This document shows, piece by piece, positions 46,111 through 59,218 of a DNA stretch of 64,000 nucleotides. Origin of the DNA: Nematostella vectensis. Its lineage: Eukaryota; Cnidaria; Anthozoa; Actiniaria; Edwardsiidae. The notes below the pieces were generated by a model. The model ran no database searches. It was not told where the DNA came from and saw nothing but the letters and a program-made list of their open reading frames with translations. Positions within the stretch are counted from its first letter, which is position 1. The number at the start of each line of letters is the position of its first letter. Where the stretch lies: positions 769,340 through 833,339 of the forward strand of contig NC_064048.1 in the NCBI RefSeq assembly GCF_932526225.1. Reading direction: 5' to 3'. A program made the position numbers and the translations under genes.

Positions 46111-49100
46111 GAAGTACAGGGGTGAGCAAACGCTCTCACACGAAAAAGGTGAAGGTAGGTGCAAAAGATTGTAAGGAGATACTGTTGTAGTTCCTTCCAT
46201 CACAGGGTGTAGTAGTGTGTTGCAACATCCATGTAAAAAAAAAGGCCTCAACCCAGGACGAAATATCACCTAATTGATATTTAGGTCATAGTTGACTGAA
46301 TGAAGATAAGCATCCAATCTACTATTACCAGGACCTCTGCCTCGGAGGCCGGTGACGAATACTCAACCAGGAGGTCCCTCAGGTCCATTATTTTTCCTGT
46401 TACGATTTGATTGACCAGCTTGCCCGGGACCGGGGATGGAGTATCCTGAACTGACAATAAATGGTCATTGTAGTAACGCTCAGGAGGGCTATCATTTGGG
46501 CAGCTAAAACTAGGTCAAACAAGCAGCTGTGGAAAAGTGGACGGGGCCGGGTCAGAGGAAGACAACAAAAAACTATCCGCCAATCAAACTAGTAACATCC
46601 TTTTAAGGATTGTTGCATAGGTCACTGCTGTAGGATGGGCCGCAGAAATCTGCCGGGGTTAAGGTATAACCCCCATAGTTGTCGTCTTTACCAGTGGCGG
46701 ATGCTCGTTTTGAGATACGACTTGTTGAAGTGTTGAAGGTTGTCTTGGCATACTAAGGTGATTGACCGGACGATTTATGCCAAAAGTGAAGGCCGTGAAG
46801 TCCGAAAGGCAATATATTTCAACCACCCTAACCTTAACACTAACTATAACCCTAACCCTAATCCTAATCAAGGTTACGGTGGTTGACAGCAAGACTTCTC
46901 TGTTTGCCTTTTTGTGACATGTCACTTTCAGGACAATCAGGAAACGGTTTCAGGGAGTGGGACTTGCCCCATGCATGCGCGGTCACACTCGACTAATATA
47001 AATCATAAGCTATAGTACACCACCTGGCGTGACCTTCTTGCGCGGGGACGGACACGAGCAGTGGAAGCAGCTGTATGGAAATGGAAGAGCTGGGCTATTA
47101 TTGACGACTAGTCCTCAAGATATAGTGCCATCAATTGTTGACGAAATGCCACGGTCTCACAGCAAACTCGTTATAGGTGCAAATGATCGTAAAGAGGTAC
47201 TGGTATAGATCATTCTATCGCTGGGGGTAGTAGTGTATAAAAACAGCCATGCAAACAAAGAAGATCTTACCTGTTTCTTGCACTTGTTCGACTGTTATTT
47301 GTGAAGATAGGCCTCCCATATAGTATTTCCTGGTGCCCTGTCTCAGATGCTGGGAAGGAGTTTGCAGGCAAAAGGTCCCTCGGGTCAATAAAGTATCGGC
47401 TTACAATCAACCTGATTTACCAGGGTAAATCCCGTCCCTACCAGAAACGGTTAGTGGCGCATCGCTTTGTACTTGTCTTCTCTGTTTGCTATAAAGTAGC
47501 ACACGCCACGAAGAGGCAAATGGGAGTCAAGATATCAGTCTCAGGAGGTGGGACCCGCGGTCTATTTTTAAATGAAATTCAAACAGTCTTTTTAATGTTT
47601 TGATGTTGTTGTTGTTTTGAGTTCGTTTCCGTCCTTGTTCTTCGTCTTGATCTGAAATAGCAGATGGTTTCTCAGCACATGCGGCAGTATTTCTTTTGGA
47701 CCGAGCTCTGCGAATTGTTTATCTCATTTTCTTGGTTGTATTTATTTTGTGGCGGCTAAAAAGTAGCACACGACACGCAAAGGGAATTGGTAGTCAAGAA
47801 ATCAGTCTCTGGGGGTGGGACTAGAGCCTATGCACGCGCGGTCGGACTTGACTCTAAATATGTCTAAATTAAGTTCGACAAGTTTGTTTTTTATGTTTTT
47901 ATGCTTTTTTGGTGATGTTTTTTTGAGTTCTTTGTTGTTTTCTATTTTGTGGCGGCTATAAAGTTGCACACACCACGAAAAGGGAATTGGAAGTCAAGAA
48001 ATCAGTCTCTGGGGGTGGGACTAGAGCCTATGCACGCGCGGTCGGACTTGACTCTAAATGTCTAAATAAAATTCGATCAGTTTTATTTATTTATTTTTTT
48101 TTGGGGGGGGGGGGGGGTGGTGTTGTTGTTTTGAGTTCGTTTCCGTCCTTGTTTTTCGTCTACATCTATCATCGCATGTTGTTTCTAAGCACATGCGACA
48201 GTATTTGTTTTTGACTGATGTCTAAGAGTTGTTTATATCATTATCTTGAGTAAATTCTAGGGCATCTTATTTGTACAAGGTTGGAATTCGTCGAGCGTTT
48301 TTTTCTTCTTAAAATAATTTTGTCATGTCGTTCCTAGTTTTTTTCTTCTTGATGTAATTCTCACATGTCGCTCCAAGGCAGACACTGTTTTGTCGACCTT
48401 GAAAATGACATAATCAAACTTTTTCTTTATAGCTCTACCGAATATAAACAAAAGAAAAAATGATAGCAATTATCACAAATTAAAATAATCAAATTATAAT
48501 AAAAAATACCCTTCTTACGACAAAAAATACATGTGATCTTCTCGTGGCGTGTGGATCATATCAGAGACAATAAATGGTTAGACCTTTGTAATTTGTCTCG
48601 ACTGTTTTTGCCCTAAACAAGGCAGAACTATAGGATTAAACAATTGAGAGAAGAGATCGATAAATCCAATGACTGCCAGTACTGAATTGCATTGCCTTTT
48701 TTGCTTGGTGGGATTTTACTCTTGTTATTATTCCTCCTCCTCCACTTTGTTTTTCTCACCGCCTGGGGGGTGGGGGGGGGGGGGGGGTAGTAGTGTGTGA
48801 CAACAGCCATGTAAACTAAGAAGGCCTCTTCCCACGACTAAATGCCTACTTTTGTTCTTGGACTTGTTTGACTAGGTATTGTTGAAATTCTCATCTACTA
48901 TTACAACACATGAGGCAGTATTTCTTTGGACTGAGTTCTGCGAGTGCTAATCTCATTTTCTTGAGTTAATTCCATTCTCAGACGGCCCTGTGGTTTGAGT
49001 CGAAGTCTTGCCTGTACCAATAGCCATCAGAAAATCGCTTATTACACAAGGAAAGCAGGCTTTTTTTCTTCTTAAAATAATTATTTTATGTCGCTCCCAG

Positions 49101-51889
49101 CTTTCTTTTTATTTTAAAGTAATTCTTTTATGTCGCTCCTAGCAGACACTGTTCTGTCGACCGTGAAAATGTGAAACCTTTTCTTTATACTTCTACCGTA
49201 TAAAAAAGAAAGAAAAAATTATAGTTATTATAATAAATATTTGAAATAATTAAGTTATATTGATAGAAATACCTTTCCTACGACAACAACACATTTGATT
49301 TTCTCGTGTTGTGTGAATCAGATAATAGACAAGGAATGAGTAGACCTTTGTAATTTATTTGTCTCGACTGTTTTTGCCCTGAACAAGGAATAACTATAAG
49401 ATAAACGATCGGGGGAAGAGATCAATAAATTCAATGAATGCCTGTAGTGAATTGCTGTACCTTGTTTGCTTGGTGGGATTTTTCTCTTGTTATGATTCCT
49501 CCTTCTCTTAGTTTTTTGTCGCCGCTGGGGGTAGTAGGGTGTGACAACAACCATGTAAACTAAGTATGCCTCCACCCACGACTTAATGCCCTTCTTGTTC
49601 TTGGACTTGTTTGACTGGGTATTGGTAAAGAAAGGACTCCCAGCTAGTATTATTTGGTATTACCTGGTGCTCTGTCTCAGATGCCGCGAACAAGTTTGCA
49701 GTCAAAAGGTCCCTCAGGTTAGATTACCATCTAATTGACCAACTTGGCCTCGACCGTGGAGAGTATTTCGTCCCGACCAGAAACGGTTGGTGGATTACTT
49801 CTCGGTACTTGACTTTTCTGTTTGCTATAAAGTTGCACACGCCACGAAAAAAATTGGGAGTCCAGAAGTCAGTCTCTGGATGTGGGACTAGACCCTATGC
49901 ACGCACAATGAAAGCAGGGCATATGTGTACCAATGGAAACAGTTATGTTTATGGCATCGCGCTTCAAGATGCCAAGCCTCTACGTGGGCCTTAAAAGGGT
50001 ATCTTATTTGTACAAAGTTTGAATTTGTCGAGCTATTTTTTCTTCTCAATGTAATTCCCTCATGTCGCTCCGACCTTTCTTACCTTCTTGAAGTAAATTT
50101 CATAAGTCGCTCCAGGCAGACACTGTTCTCTCGACTGAATGAAATATGAAAATGATATTGTCAAACGTTTTATATATATACCTCTACCGTATATAAAAGA
50201 ATGAAAAAAATGATAGTAATTAAAATAAATAATTAAAATAATAAAGATATATTGATAGAAACGACAACACAACACATACACACATTCAATTTTCTAGTGT
50301 CGTATGAATCAGATAACAAACAAGAAATGGGTAGACCTTTGTAATTTGTCTCGACTGTTTTTGCCCTAAACAAGTCAGAACTAAGGATTAAACAATTGAG
50401 AGAAGTAGATAAATCCAATGACTGCCAGTACTGAATTGCTGTGCCTTTTTTGCTTGGTAGGATTTTACTCTTATGATTCCTCTTCTTTTTTTTTTTTTTT
50501 TTTTTTTCGCTTCTGGGGGTAGTAGTGTGTGACAACAACCAGTCAAAAACTAAGAAGGCTTCCTTCGACAACTAAGTGCCCTCTTTTGTCCTTGGACTTG
50601 TTTGACTGGGTATTTGTAAAGTCCCAGCTAATATTACCTAGTGCTCTGTCTCAGATGTCGGAAACAAGTTTGCTGGCAAAAGGTCCCTCAGGTTGGGTTA
50701 CCATCTAATTGTCCAACTTTGACCTCGACCGGGGCAAATATCCCGTCCGACTAGAAACGTTTTGTGGAGTACCGCTTTGTACTTGTCTTCTCGGTTTGCT
50801 ATAAAGTAGCTCACGCCACGTTAAGGGAATTGGAAGTCCAAAAATCAGTGCCAGGAGGTGGGACTAGACCCTATGCACGTGCGGTCGGACTTGAGTCTAA
50901 ATATGTCTAAATGAAATTCGATCTGTTTGCTTTTTATGTTTTGATGTTTTTTGAGTTTTTGTTTTTGTTCTGAGTTCGTTTCCGTCCTTGTTTTTCGTCT
51001 ACATCTATCATCGCAAAAGGTCCCTCAGGTTGGGTTACCATCTAATTGACCAAGGTGTTGTTTTTGTTCTGAGTTCGTTTCCGTCCTTGTTTTTCGTCTA
51101 CATCTATCATCGCAAAAGGTCCCTCAGGTTGGGTTACCATCTAATTGACCAACTTGGCCTCGACCGTGGAGAGTATGCCGTCCCGACCAGAAACGGTTTT
51201 GGAGTACCGCTTGGTACTTGACATTTCTGTTTGCTTTAAAGTTGCACACGCCACGAAAAGACAATTGGGAGTCCAGAAGTCAGTCTCAGGATGTGGGACT
51301 AGACCCTATGCACGCACAATGGAGGCAGGGCATATGTGTACCAATGAACACAGTTATGTTTATAGTATCGCACTTCAAGATGCCAAGCCTGTACCTGGGC
51401 CTTAAAATGGTATCTTATTTGTACAAAGTTTGAATTTGTCGAGCTATTTTTTTTTTCTTCCTAATTTAATTCTCTCACGTCGCTCCGAGCTTTCTTATCT
51501 TCTTGAAGTAAATCTAAGATGTCGCTCCAGGTAGATACTTGACTTTTTGCTATATAGTAGCACACGCCACAGAAAAACAATTGGGAGTCCAGAAGTCAGT
51601 CTCAGGAGGTGGGACTAGACCCTATGCACGCACAATGGAAGCAGGGCATATGTATACCAATGAACACAGTTCTGTTTATGGCATCGCGCTTCAAGATGCG
51701 AAGCCTTAAAAGGGTATCTTATTTGTACAAAGTTTGAATTTGTCGAGCTTTTTTTTTTCTTCTTAACGTAATTATCTCATGTCGCTCCGAGCTTTCTCAT
51801 CTTCTTGAAGTAAATCTCACATGTCGCTCCAGGCAGACACTGTTCTTTCGACTATGAAAATGATATCGTCCCGACTCTTTCAAGATGTG
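46111..51889. repeat. Cluster of diverged ~1-kb repeats, no gene
   Basis: The block TGCTATAAAGTAGCACACGC ... GTGGGACTAGACCCTATGCA recurs, diverged, near 46,940, 47,490, 47,760, 47,950, 49,820, 50,800, 51,230 and 51,550. A second block around AAAGGTCCCTCAGGTTGGGT recurs near 46,375, 47,380, 49,705, 50,680, 51,015 and 51,120, and a third (ACCTTTGTAATTTGTCTCGA) near 48,580, 49,350 and 50,340. The region is therefore several copies of one mobile or segmental unit, partly rearranged. No coding sequence is recognised. Confidence 0.75.
46826..46869. repeat. Short degenerate telomere-like CCCTAA tract
   Basis: About seven units around CCCTAACCTTAACACTAACT and AACCCTAACCCTAATCCTAA. It is the complement of TTAGGG repeats, degenerate and short. 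Confidence 0.6.
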
Positions 51890-51899
51890 GGCTAACAGT

Positions 51900-52165
51900 A
51901 GATAATCTCCGAGAAGATCAGAGAGAGACAACAACACGAGTGTTTAGCTCTGTAGCAAAAATGGAGGACTGCATCCGGGACTTTATTGTTCTTACCACAG
52001 GGAACCCAGATATTGTAACATCCTTTCTCTTTTGAGAAAGTGAAACAGAGGCTTATAACATAACTAACAATTGTCCTTGCGTATAGTAACGTGCTGATAA
52101 ACATTGTTCTCAGTTCTAGATAAAATGTAAACAATAAGAATAAAAGATACAATCAACTATTTAAC
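51900..52165 (-). repeat. Candidate 3' LTR of the Gypsy element
   Basis: On the minus strand it begins TGTTAAATAGTTGATTG, about 25 nt after the pol stop, and carries AATAAAG (polyadenylation-like) in its middle. The right limit is uncertain because no second LTR copy is present for comparison. Confidence 0.4.
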
Positions 52166-52184
52166 ATCAGATTAGTCTTTTGTT

Positions 52185-55100
52185 TTAACTCGTGACATAA
52201 TCCCTAAGGTAGCTTGGTTGCGTAGTTGTCCGTGAGGATCTCCGTATGGGTATTATAGGTGGTGTCTGTTCCTCAGCAACCGCATTAGGTGTTTCCACTT
52301 GCGCTGGTGTTTCTGGTGATTGGGTGGTAGTACTAGATTCCATTTCCGCGGGTGGTGGTACTACTTCTGGTTTCCTTGACGACAATTCAGGTTGAGTTTC
52401 CGAAGTCTTCCTTAGTTCGATTCGGTTTCTTCTATACTTCCCAGAAGGCGTTTCGATGTCATACGACCTTTCATCGAGTCTCCTAACAACCACACCCTTT
52501 TCCCATTTTTTGTTGCCTTTTCTTAAAGGTTTCAGTCTGATAGTATCCCCCTCTTCCAAAATTCCAAGATCCTTAGCATTCTTGTTGTAGTTCTTACACT
52601 GTCGTTGTTGTTCCAACTTGAGCCGACACCGGTCCTCCTTCAGAAAATCCATTCCCCTAGGTTGGAGTTGTACATCAGTCATGGGTAATATAGATTTAGT
52701 TCGACGATTGAGAAGGCGTTGGGCGGGGCTGCTTCCTGCTCCTTGAGTTGGTGTGTTTCTTATCTCAAGGAGTGCTAGCTGGGGGTCTGTTTTGTCTTGA
52801 GCACATTTTGAGAGCATAGCCTTTGCTGCTTTTACCCCAGACTCAACTTTTCCATTTGGATGCCCAGGTGAAGATAGATTATGCTCAAAATCCCATTCAT
52901 AAGCATAAGTCCTCAAACTCTTTGGCATCAAGCTGAGGTCCTCCATCACTGACTAGTTGTACAGGAACACCAAATCTTGAGAAGTGTTGTTTCAGTTTCC
53001 TAATCACTGCAGGGGAGTCAGTTTTTTTAAGAAGGTCAACTTCCCAGTATCCACTAAAATATTTAACTGTTAGTAGGTAGTCTTTGTTGTTCCATGAGAA
53101 TAAAACAACACCAACAATTTCCCATGGTGCTTTAGCTTCTATAGCTATGAGTGTTTCTTTCTATTGAGCTTTAGCAAATGTTTGACAGGCATCACAAACA
53201 CTTGCTAGCTGTTTGATTTCTGCAGGCATACCAGGCCAAAATATGCATTCACGTGCACGTCTTAACATACTCTCACCTCCAAGATGTGATATGTGGAGAT
53301 GGTCCTTGATCTCCTTACGCATGCTCTCAGGAACGATGACTCGTTCTCCCTTAAAGATCAATCCATCATGTAAGGTCAGTTCATCTCTATATGAAAAGTA
53401 TGGTGTAACCTGGGTAGGCAGTCCTGTCTCGAGTCTGGCCATCCTTTAAGAATGACTGATTTCAGAGTATCGTCCGTTTCAGTGGCTTTCTTTAGCTGTC
53501 TAGGCCTTTCTTCTCTAAATCTTAGGTGACCAACAGCATTAATCTTAGCAAAACTATCCTCGTGTTCAGTATCATCAGGCAAGTATGCACGAGATAAAGT
53601 ATCAGCTATGTACATCTCCTTGCCCTTCTTATATACAACTTCAATGTCATACTGTATAAGTCTAAGCATCATACCTTGAAGACGCTTTGGGGACTTGTGC
53701 AGTGGCTTGCGTGCAATCATTTCCAGTGGCTTATGATCACTATGCACAATGGTTTTCCGTCCAAACGTATATTGGTGAAAACGTTTCAGCGAGAACACAA
53801 TTGCCAGGCACTCTTTCTCAATTTGCGCGTACCCGCATTCCGTAGCAGTAAGGGCACGACTGGCATAACACAGCGGCTTTCCTTCTTGTAGTAAAACAGT
53901 GCCTAAACCAGTGCTCGAGGCATCACATTGTATCACAAGTTCTTTGTCAGGATCATAATAAGCAAGTACAGGAGCTGTAGTCACTAGTCTCTTTATTTCT
54001 TTCATCGCATGATCCTGTTCCTCACTCCATTCCCATTCCACATCTTGTCTAGTGAATCGACGAATAGGATCCATTACCGTGGAGAGTTGTGGAAGGAACT
54101 TTGCGAGATAAGTTACCATTCCCTGGACACGTCGAGCTCCCTCAACATCAGTGGGGTTTTCCATTGGCTTCGACTTTCTTCATATCAGGTTTTAGACCCT
54201 CACTTGTCACGACGTGACCAAGGAACTCAACTTCAGTGGTCTTGAACACACTCTTCTGGTGATTCAGCTTAATGTTATTTCTAGCACAAACATCAAGTAG
54301 ATTTCTCAATTTCTCATCATGATCACTCTCAGAATGTCCATAAACTAGAATGTCATCAGCCACACAGACCACTCCACGAAGACCTGATAGACTCTCCATG
54401 AGCTTACGCTGGAATATCTCAGAACTGACTTTGAGACCAAATGGGAGACGACACCAACGAAATCTGCCATTCACAGTGATGAATGTCGTCATGTAACTAC
54501 TCTCTTCATCAAGTTAACAGTGCCACTAACCATGGGCAAGATCAAACTTACTGAACAGCTTAGCATTGGCGAGCTCAGGCAGGATATCATCAATTGTCGG
54601 GAGAGGGTATATTTCCCTCTGAAGAGCTTCATTCAAGACTCTTGGGTCAAGACAGATCCTGAGCTGGTCATTCTTCTTCTTCTGTATAGAGATCTGTGAG
54701 CACCATTGAGTTGGCTCAGTTACAGGCTTCAGGACTCCAAGCTTGACAAGGTTGTCTAACTCTTTCTCAAGTGCAGGTTTAACTCTGATAGGTACTCGTC
54801 GTTGTGGACTTTGAGTAGGCACGGCATTGCCATCAACCTTGAGATTTACTTTTCCTGAGAAACATCCTACAGCAGTGTCATCAAATACAGCTTTGTATTC
54901 AGTCACTAATTCTGTGAATCCATCAGCGACTACATGGACCTGCTTGAAGTTATCATAGTTGACCGTGATGAGCTTCATCTGTTCCGCTGCTTTTCCGCTA
55001 AGCAAGGGTGTTAAATCCTCTTTCACAACTTCAAACATGACATTATCCGTCTTCTTCGTAATCAGATTTATAGTGATAATCCGACACTTTCCACTTGTTT

Positions 55101-55225
55101 AAGAGTAGTTTTATTATACATGTTCAGTGTATTTTCCGATTCTTGGAGTTAAGTGTTTTGCTGCACATATTTCTGATTTATAACATTGACTGTGGCACCG
55201 CAATCAACCTGGAATTTGACTCTCC
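52185..55225 (-). pseudogene. Gypsy pol remnant (protease, RT, RNase H, integrase)
   Basis: Protease trace FQVDCGATVNVI (~55,200) is followed by stops. RT part 1 is at 54,526-55,038 (RICLDPRVLNEA, FSKFDLAHG). RT part 2 is at ~54,170-54,492 with CVADDILVYG, a Val-Ala variant of the Y-x-D-D box. RNase H is at 53,376-54,164 (QCDASSTGLGTVLLQ, HSDHKPLE). The integrase zinc domain is at 53,161-53,442 (HLHISHLGG...CDACQTF), then a TAG, then a core in which the first catalytic Asp position reads Val (GVVLFSW) while VSDGGPQ and NGKVESG keep the second Asp and the Glu. A further frameshift lies near 52,905. The product is non-functional. Confidence 0.85.
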
Positions 55226-55226
55226 G

Positions 55227-55930
55227 TTAATCTTTTAGACACATCTCAGCATATAAGGGACCCCCAGAGACAGAGTTAATTGATTCAGATATGACTGGGC
55301 ATACCATTTCAGCAGAGGAATCGGAGTCAGATCCGTCACCAACAGTATGGACTTGTTTCTTGCCACCCAAACTTGGACAGCAACTCGAGAAATGGTTGGG
55401 AGCCTTGCAATTATTGCATCTCTTCCCCCAAGCTTTGCAGAATTCCTTCTTTAGAGTGTGAGAATAGCCACAAAATTTGCATTTAGCTGCTTGACGAGGA
55501 TTCGTGCCTCCAGGTTTACCATTACCGACTGCCTTGTTCCTTTGACCATGTGAAGCTCCTTTTATTTCTGGAAAGGAAGAGGAGGTACACCGATTGAATA
55601 TAAACAAGCAAAAAACAATCTTCAGTTGATCAGACGTTTTCTCATAACTGTGACAAATGTCAAGTGCTTTCTGTAGAGTGAGTTCTCCTTCTTGCAGCAG
55701 ACGCTTTCTGGTATGATCATCTTTCACACCAAGTACAACTCTATTTCTTCAGTAAGGAAGTTTTCAAGCACTCACAGAAATTGCAAGTCTCGGCCAATGT
55801 CTTCAGGCTTGCAACATAGCTGTCATTACTCTCATCAGGTTTCTGGACTCGAGTGTTGAACTTGTACCTCTCGAAGGTCTCGTTGGTTTCACCAAGTATG
55901 TGTGCATCAAGTTTGGTTAGGATATAGATT
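55227..55930 (-). pseudogene. Gypsy gag remnant with zinc knuckles
   Basis: A capsid C-terminal trace is readable at ~55,745-55,920 (FERYKFNTRVQKPDESNDSY), broken by a frame change near 55,740. KDDHTRKRLLQEGELTLQKA leads to a nucleocapsid with Cys/His pairs (CKFCGYSH...CKAWGKRCNNC). An unusual hydrophobic stretch at ~55,580-55,620 looks like inserted sequence. Confidence 0.75.
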
Positions 55931-56879
55931 AATTAAGCTCCTACTGAAAATTTATTTATTTTGATACTGATAATGCATTCGAGATGGCGTCTAAAGTTAG
56001 ATATTTCACAATTAGCAAGAAAACGGGCTTTGATAGTTGAATCGCTGTACGAACCATTTAAGGAATTCAAATTTCTATACGAAGCGAAGGCCGATTTAAC
56101 AAATCAATACAATGTTTATGAACAAATAAAGTCTTACCACAGTAATTTCAGCAAGTAAGAGTCCTTCTATGGCTTCCACCAACTCCTGGATGCTGTCATC
56201 CTTCGTTTCGACCTACAAGAAATCTGGAATGCTGGATATTCATGGGACGAAATCCTACCAGAACAACTACAAGATAAATAGACAAGCAGAAATTAATAGC
56301 TCATTGAACACGGAAAAATTCGGAATTTCTATATTTTTTTCCGTGTTCAATAAACTGTTAATTTCTGCTGCCCTAGGTTTGCATTCATTTGCATCTCTTA
56401 AGCTTGTTGAAATGTATTTTTTTTCTTTTGAGCCCTGAGCACTACACTGTGTACATTGTCTATTTTTGGGTTAGTTTTTCTAATGAAAATAGAACAAGAA
56501 ATGACGCTCTGAAATAGGAAGCAAATAAAATCGGCAACAGACAAGTTACAAAGAATGCTGATCATGCAGATCAATAGATCGTACAGTGTTTTAGAAGTCA
56601 AACTCAAAACATAGACAACTTTTGGCGGGAAAGATGAAATCAACATAAACAACTCAACTAATTTAGTTTGCAAAAGAACCTGAATAAAGTAACAGAATAA
56701 GTAGGAGATAACAAGAAGGAAATAAATACCAAATATTATGCAATTATACTATACATTATTATTATTACAATATTATTATTCAATATTATTAATATTATAC
56801 AATATAACATACATACTCACAGAAAAAAAATGGCTTCCATTTATTTTTTGTACAGAAAATGAATATTTGCTTTCAAGAA
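55931..56879. other. AT-rich spacer
   Basis: No gene called. An inverted pair around TGTTCAATAAACTGTTAATT / AATTAATAGCTCATTGAACA (56,290-56,370) could be a small MITE. The rest has nothing that I can support. Confidence 0.4.
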
Positions 56880-58085
56880 TTATATAATTAAGCAATGCAA
56901 AATGAACGGAATTTGATTGATCAATAGCGCCAAAAAAAGGAGGGCTTGGGCGGTGACGTCCATTAAGTACTGTAATTCTGTGTTATCGCTGTTCAAGCAT
57001 AGTTTATTTGCAGTCATCCATTTTTTAATATCTCTGAGGCAAGATTCCATACGTATTTTAGGTTGTATTAGCTCTCCCGGATCCTGGGGATTAAAAGGCA
57101 AATAGAGCTGAGTGTCATCAGCGTAAAAGTGGAAACTTACATTATGTCGTTCTATTACTTCCGCGAGAGGTGCGGTATACAAGGAATAAAAGATTGTACC
57201 TAGAACAGACCTCTGAGGAACGCCACATTATAATTTACGACTTGTAGAGAACTCATTGACAGCAAAGTGCTGAGGAGTGAGCAAAGTTCACTAGATGTTG
57301 TAGACGAGAACTCAGATAGAAGTACATAATATCATTTCTCCTCAAGAATAAGAATAGGTTAAGTAGGTGGAAAATTGATCCGGATTGTTTGGACTGTATC
57401 AGCATAAAATGTCATTTTGGAATTGTATATGAGTGTTTACCATGATGCATTGTTCAACATACATTTCGCGATGCACATTGAGGTTTGTTTTACGCCACAA
57501 GCGTTCAAATTTTCTTCGTTTTGTTTTTGCTTGTGCAATGTCATCGGTGTACCAGGGAGCCGCAGGTCTTTTGGTTACAGTTTTAGTTTTAGAGGGAGCA
57601 TAAACATCAAGCAGAGAGGATAGAGTCTCTTGATAGCAGTTAGCAAATTGAGTTATGTCGTCAAATTGGCGTGATACTAGGTCTGAGTCTTTGATATCTT
57701 GAAGAAAACAATCCTTATCGAAGTTTTCTACACTTCACTTCCACTCGTTCTAGACTCGGCTTTTGGCAGGTTGATACCAGTGCACGGCCGAGTTATCTGA
57801 TATAACAGGATCTGTCACTCTTACGTTTTCTACTGATTGATCCCCTCCTTTTGTAATTATCAAATCAAGGGTGTGGCCATTTTTGTGAGTCGAATCATGG
57901 ACATGTTGTGTCAAGTTAAAAGCGTCTAGTAATTCTCTGAATCGAATGGCAGATCGATCCTCTATAAATCAACATGAAAATGAAAGTCGCCTGTAATAAT
58001 TAATGGTTCAGAAGATGTGATGACCCCTCCAAGAAAAGAACTGAAGTCATTTAGAAACTGGGTGACATTTAGGTGGAGGACGGTT
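56880..58085 (-). mobile_element. Second LINE remnant (endonuclease and RT pieces)
   Basis: On the minus strand from 58,085: an endonuclease trace with EPLIITGDFHFHVD, HKNGHTLDLIITK and ISDNSAVHW (the usual His of SDH replaced by Asn); a linker with KRPAAPWYTDDI; then, after a large deletion near 57,250, RT motif GVPQRSVLGTIFYSLYTAPL and the catalytic FYADDTQLYLPF (~57,110). Frames shift several times. A jockey/CR1-like family different from the LINE at 38-43 kb. Confidence 0.8.
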
Positions 58086-58829
58086 GCCAAAAATCATCCT
58101 ATGTGAGAACAGCAATGTAAACTAAGAAGGCACGACTAAATGCCCTTAAAAGGTTTTATTAACAACTTACATTAACCGCAACTTCGGAACTACAGGGATA
58201 TAGCGATATCTTGAATCAGTATCTGGGCTCACGTGAATCGCATTCATTGGGAGCCGCATGATTCTGATCAGTATGAGGCCAAACGTTGAAATACCGAACT
58301 CCAAGCGGCACGAACGCGCGTTCGATTGCTTAATAAAAAAAAGATGATCTACATTTTTAACATTGTTTGTATTCATTTTTAGCGGTACCATGTCCATGTA
58401 CCCCCTCCCTCTCGAACCACAATCTTTCTACCCCATATCCCCCACCACCCATGATGCACAATGCAATGCATGGCGCTTTCACAGGACGGGGAGCCAGGAC
58501 CTGCAAGGAAACGGGAAACCCTACAAAATGACAAATAGGCTAGCAGTGAAACCTTGTGATATTCGCGAGTATAGGCGACTTTTGGGTGTCAAACTCGCGC
58601 GCGCTCAGGCTTTTAAGGGCAAAATAACATAAGGTTTTATATTTTCGTCCCCCTTCTGGCAGGACGGCCGCATCAGTTATTTCAGGGGGGTTATATTGGC
58701 TTGAATTTGTCACGCAAAAAGTCACGTGATAGTAGTAGAGGACTTGGCGGCTCAAACCAAGTCCAGTCTATACTACTCACCAGCGGACGGATTCCATAAT
58801 ATGGTAACAGTATATGAGTAAATTAGTGC
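58086..58829. other. Spacer, no gene seen
   Basis: The first ~70 bp are a fragment of the 46-52 kb repeat family (GTAAACTAAGAAGGC). The rest is unassigned. Confidence 0.4.
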
Positions 58830-58956
58830 AATACACCAAATACTGGAAATCGACTCTGCCAAATTTTCGTCAAGACTTCTTCAGGGCAGTCTGCCAAATT
58901 TTCGTCTTTAATAAGACTTTTTCAGGACAGAGTCGATTTCCAGTTTTTGGTGTATT
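58830..58956. mobile_element. 127-bp MITE with 29-bp terminal inverted repeats
   Basis: AATACACCAAATACTGGAAA... (58,830-58,858) and its complement (58,928-58,956) differ at one base in 29. A half-copy of the same element is at 31,078-31,120. Confidence 0.85.
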
Positions 58957-58981
58957 GTATTCATTGAATTGTATTCAAGAA

Positions 58982-59218
58982 AATATAAATACCCGATGAA
59001 GCGTTATCGGATAAAACAAAATATAAATACCCGGTAAAGCGTCATCAGGTTATCGGGTAAAAGAAAATATAAATACCCAATAAAGCGTTATCGGGTAAAA
59101 GTAAATATAAATACCCGGTAAAGCGTTATCGGGTAAAAGAAAATATAAATACCCGGTAAAGCGTTATCGGGTAACGAAAATACAAATACCCGGTAAATTG
59201 TTATAGGGTAAAACAAAA
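58982..59218. repeat. 38-bp tandem repeat, six units
   Basis: Six units of ATATAAATACCCGGTAAAGC followed by GTTATCGGGTAAAAGAAA. The last is degenerate. Confidence 0.92.

Larger units (their letters stand above)
51900..55930 (-). mobile_element. Decayed Ty3/Gypsy retrotransposon, 5'-truncated
   Basis: Order on the minus strand: gag capsid and zinc knuckle, protease, reverse transcriptase, RNase H, integrase, candidate 3' LTR. This order (integrase last) is that of Ty3/Gypsy. Several frameshifts and stops break every reading frame. No 5' LTR is recognised at ~55,930 or beyond. Confidence 0.85.

Noticed and set aside
43488-46129. Overlapping open frames on both strands in the right minisatellite
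   Set aside because: Same repeat artefact, including the 317-codon minus-strand frame.
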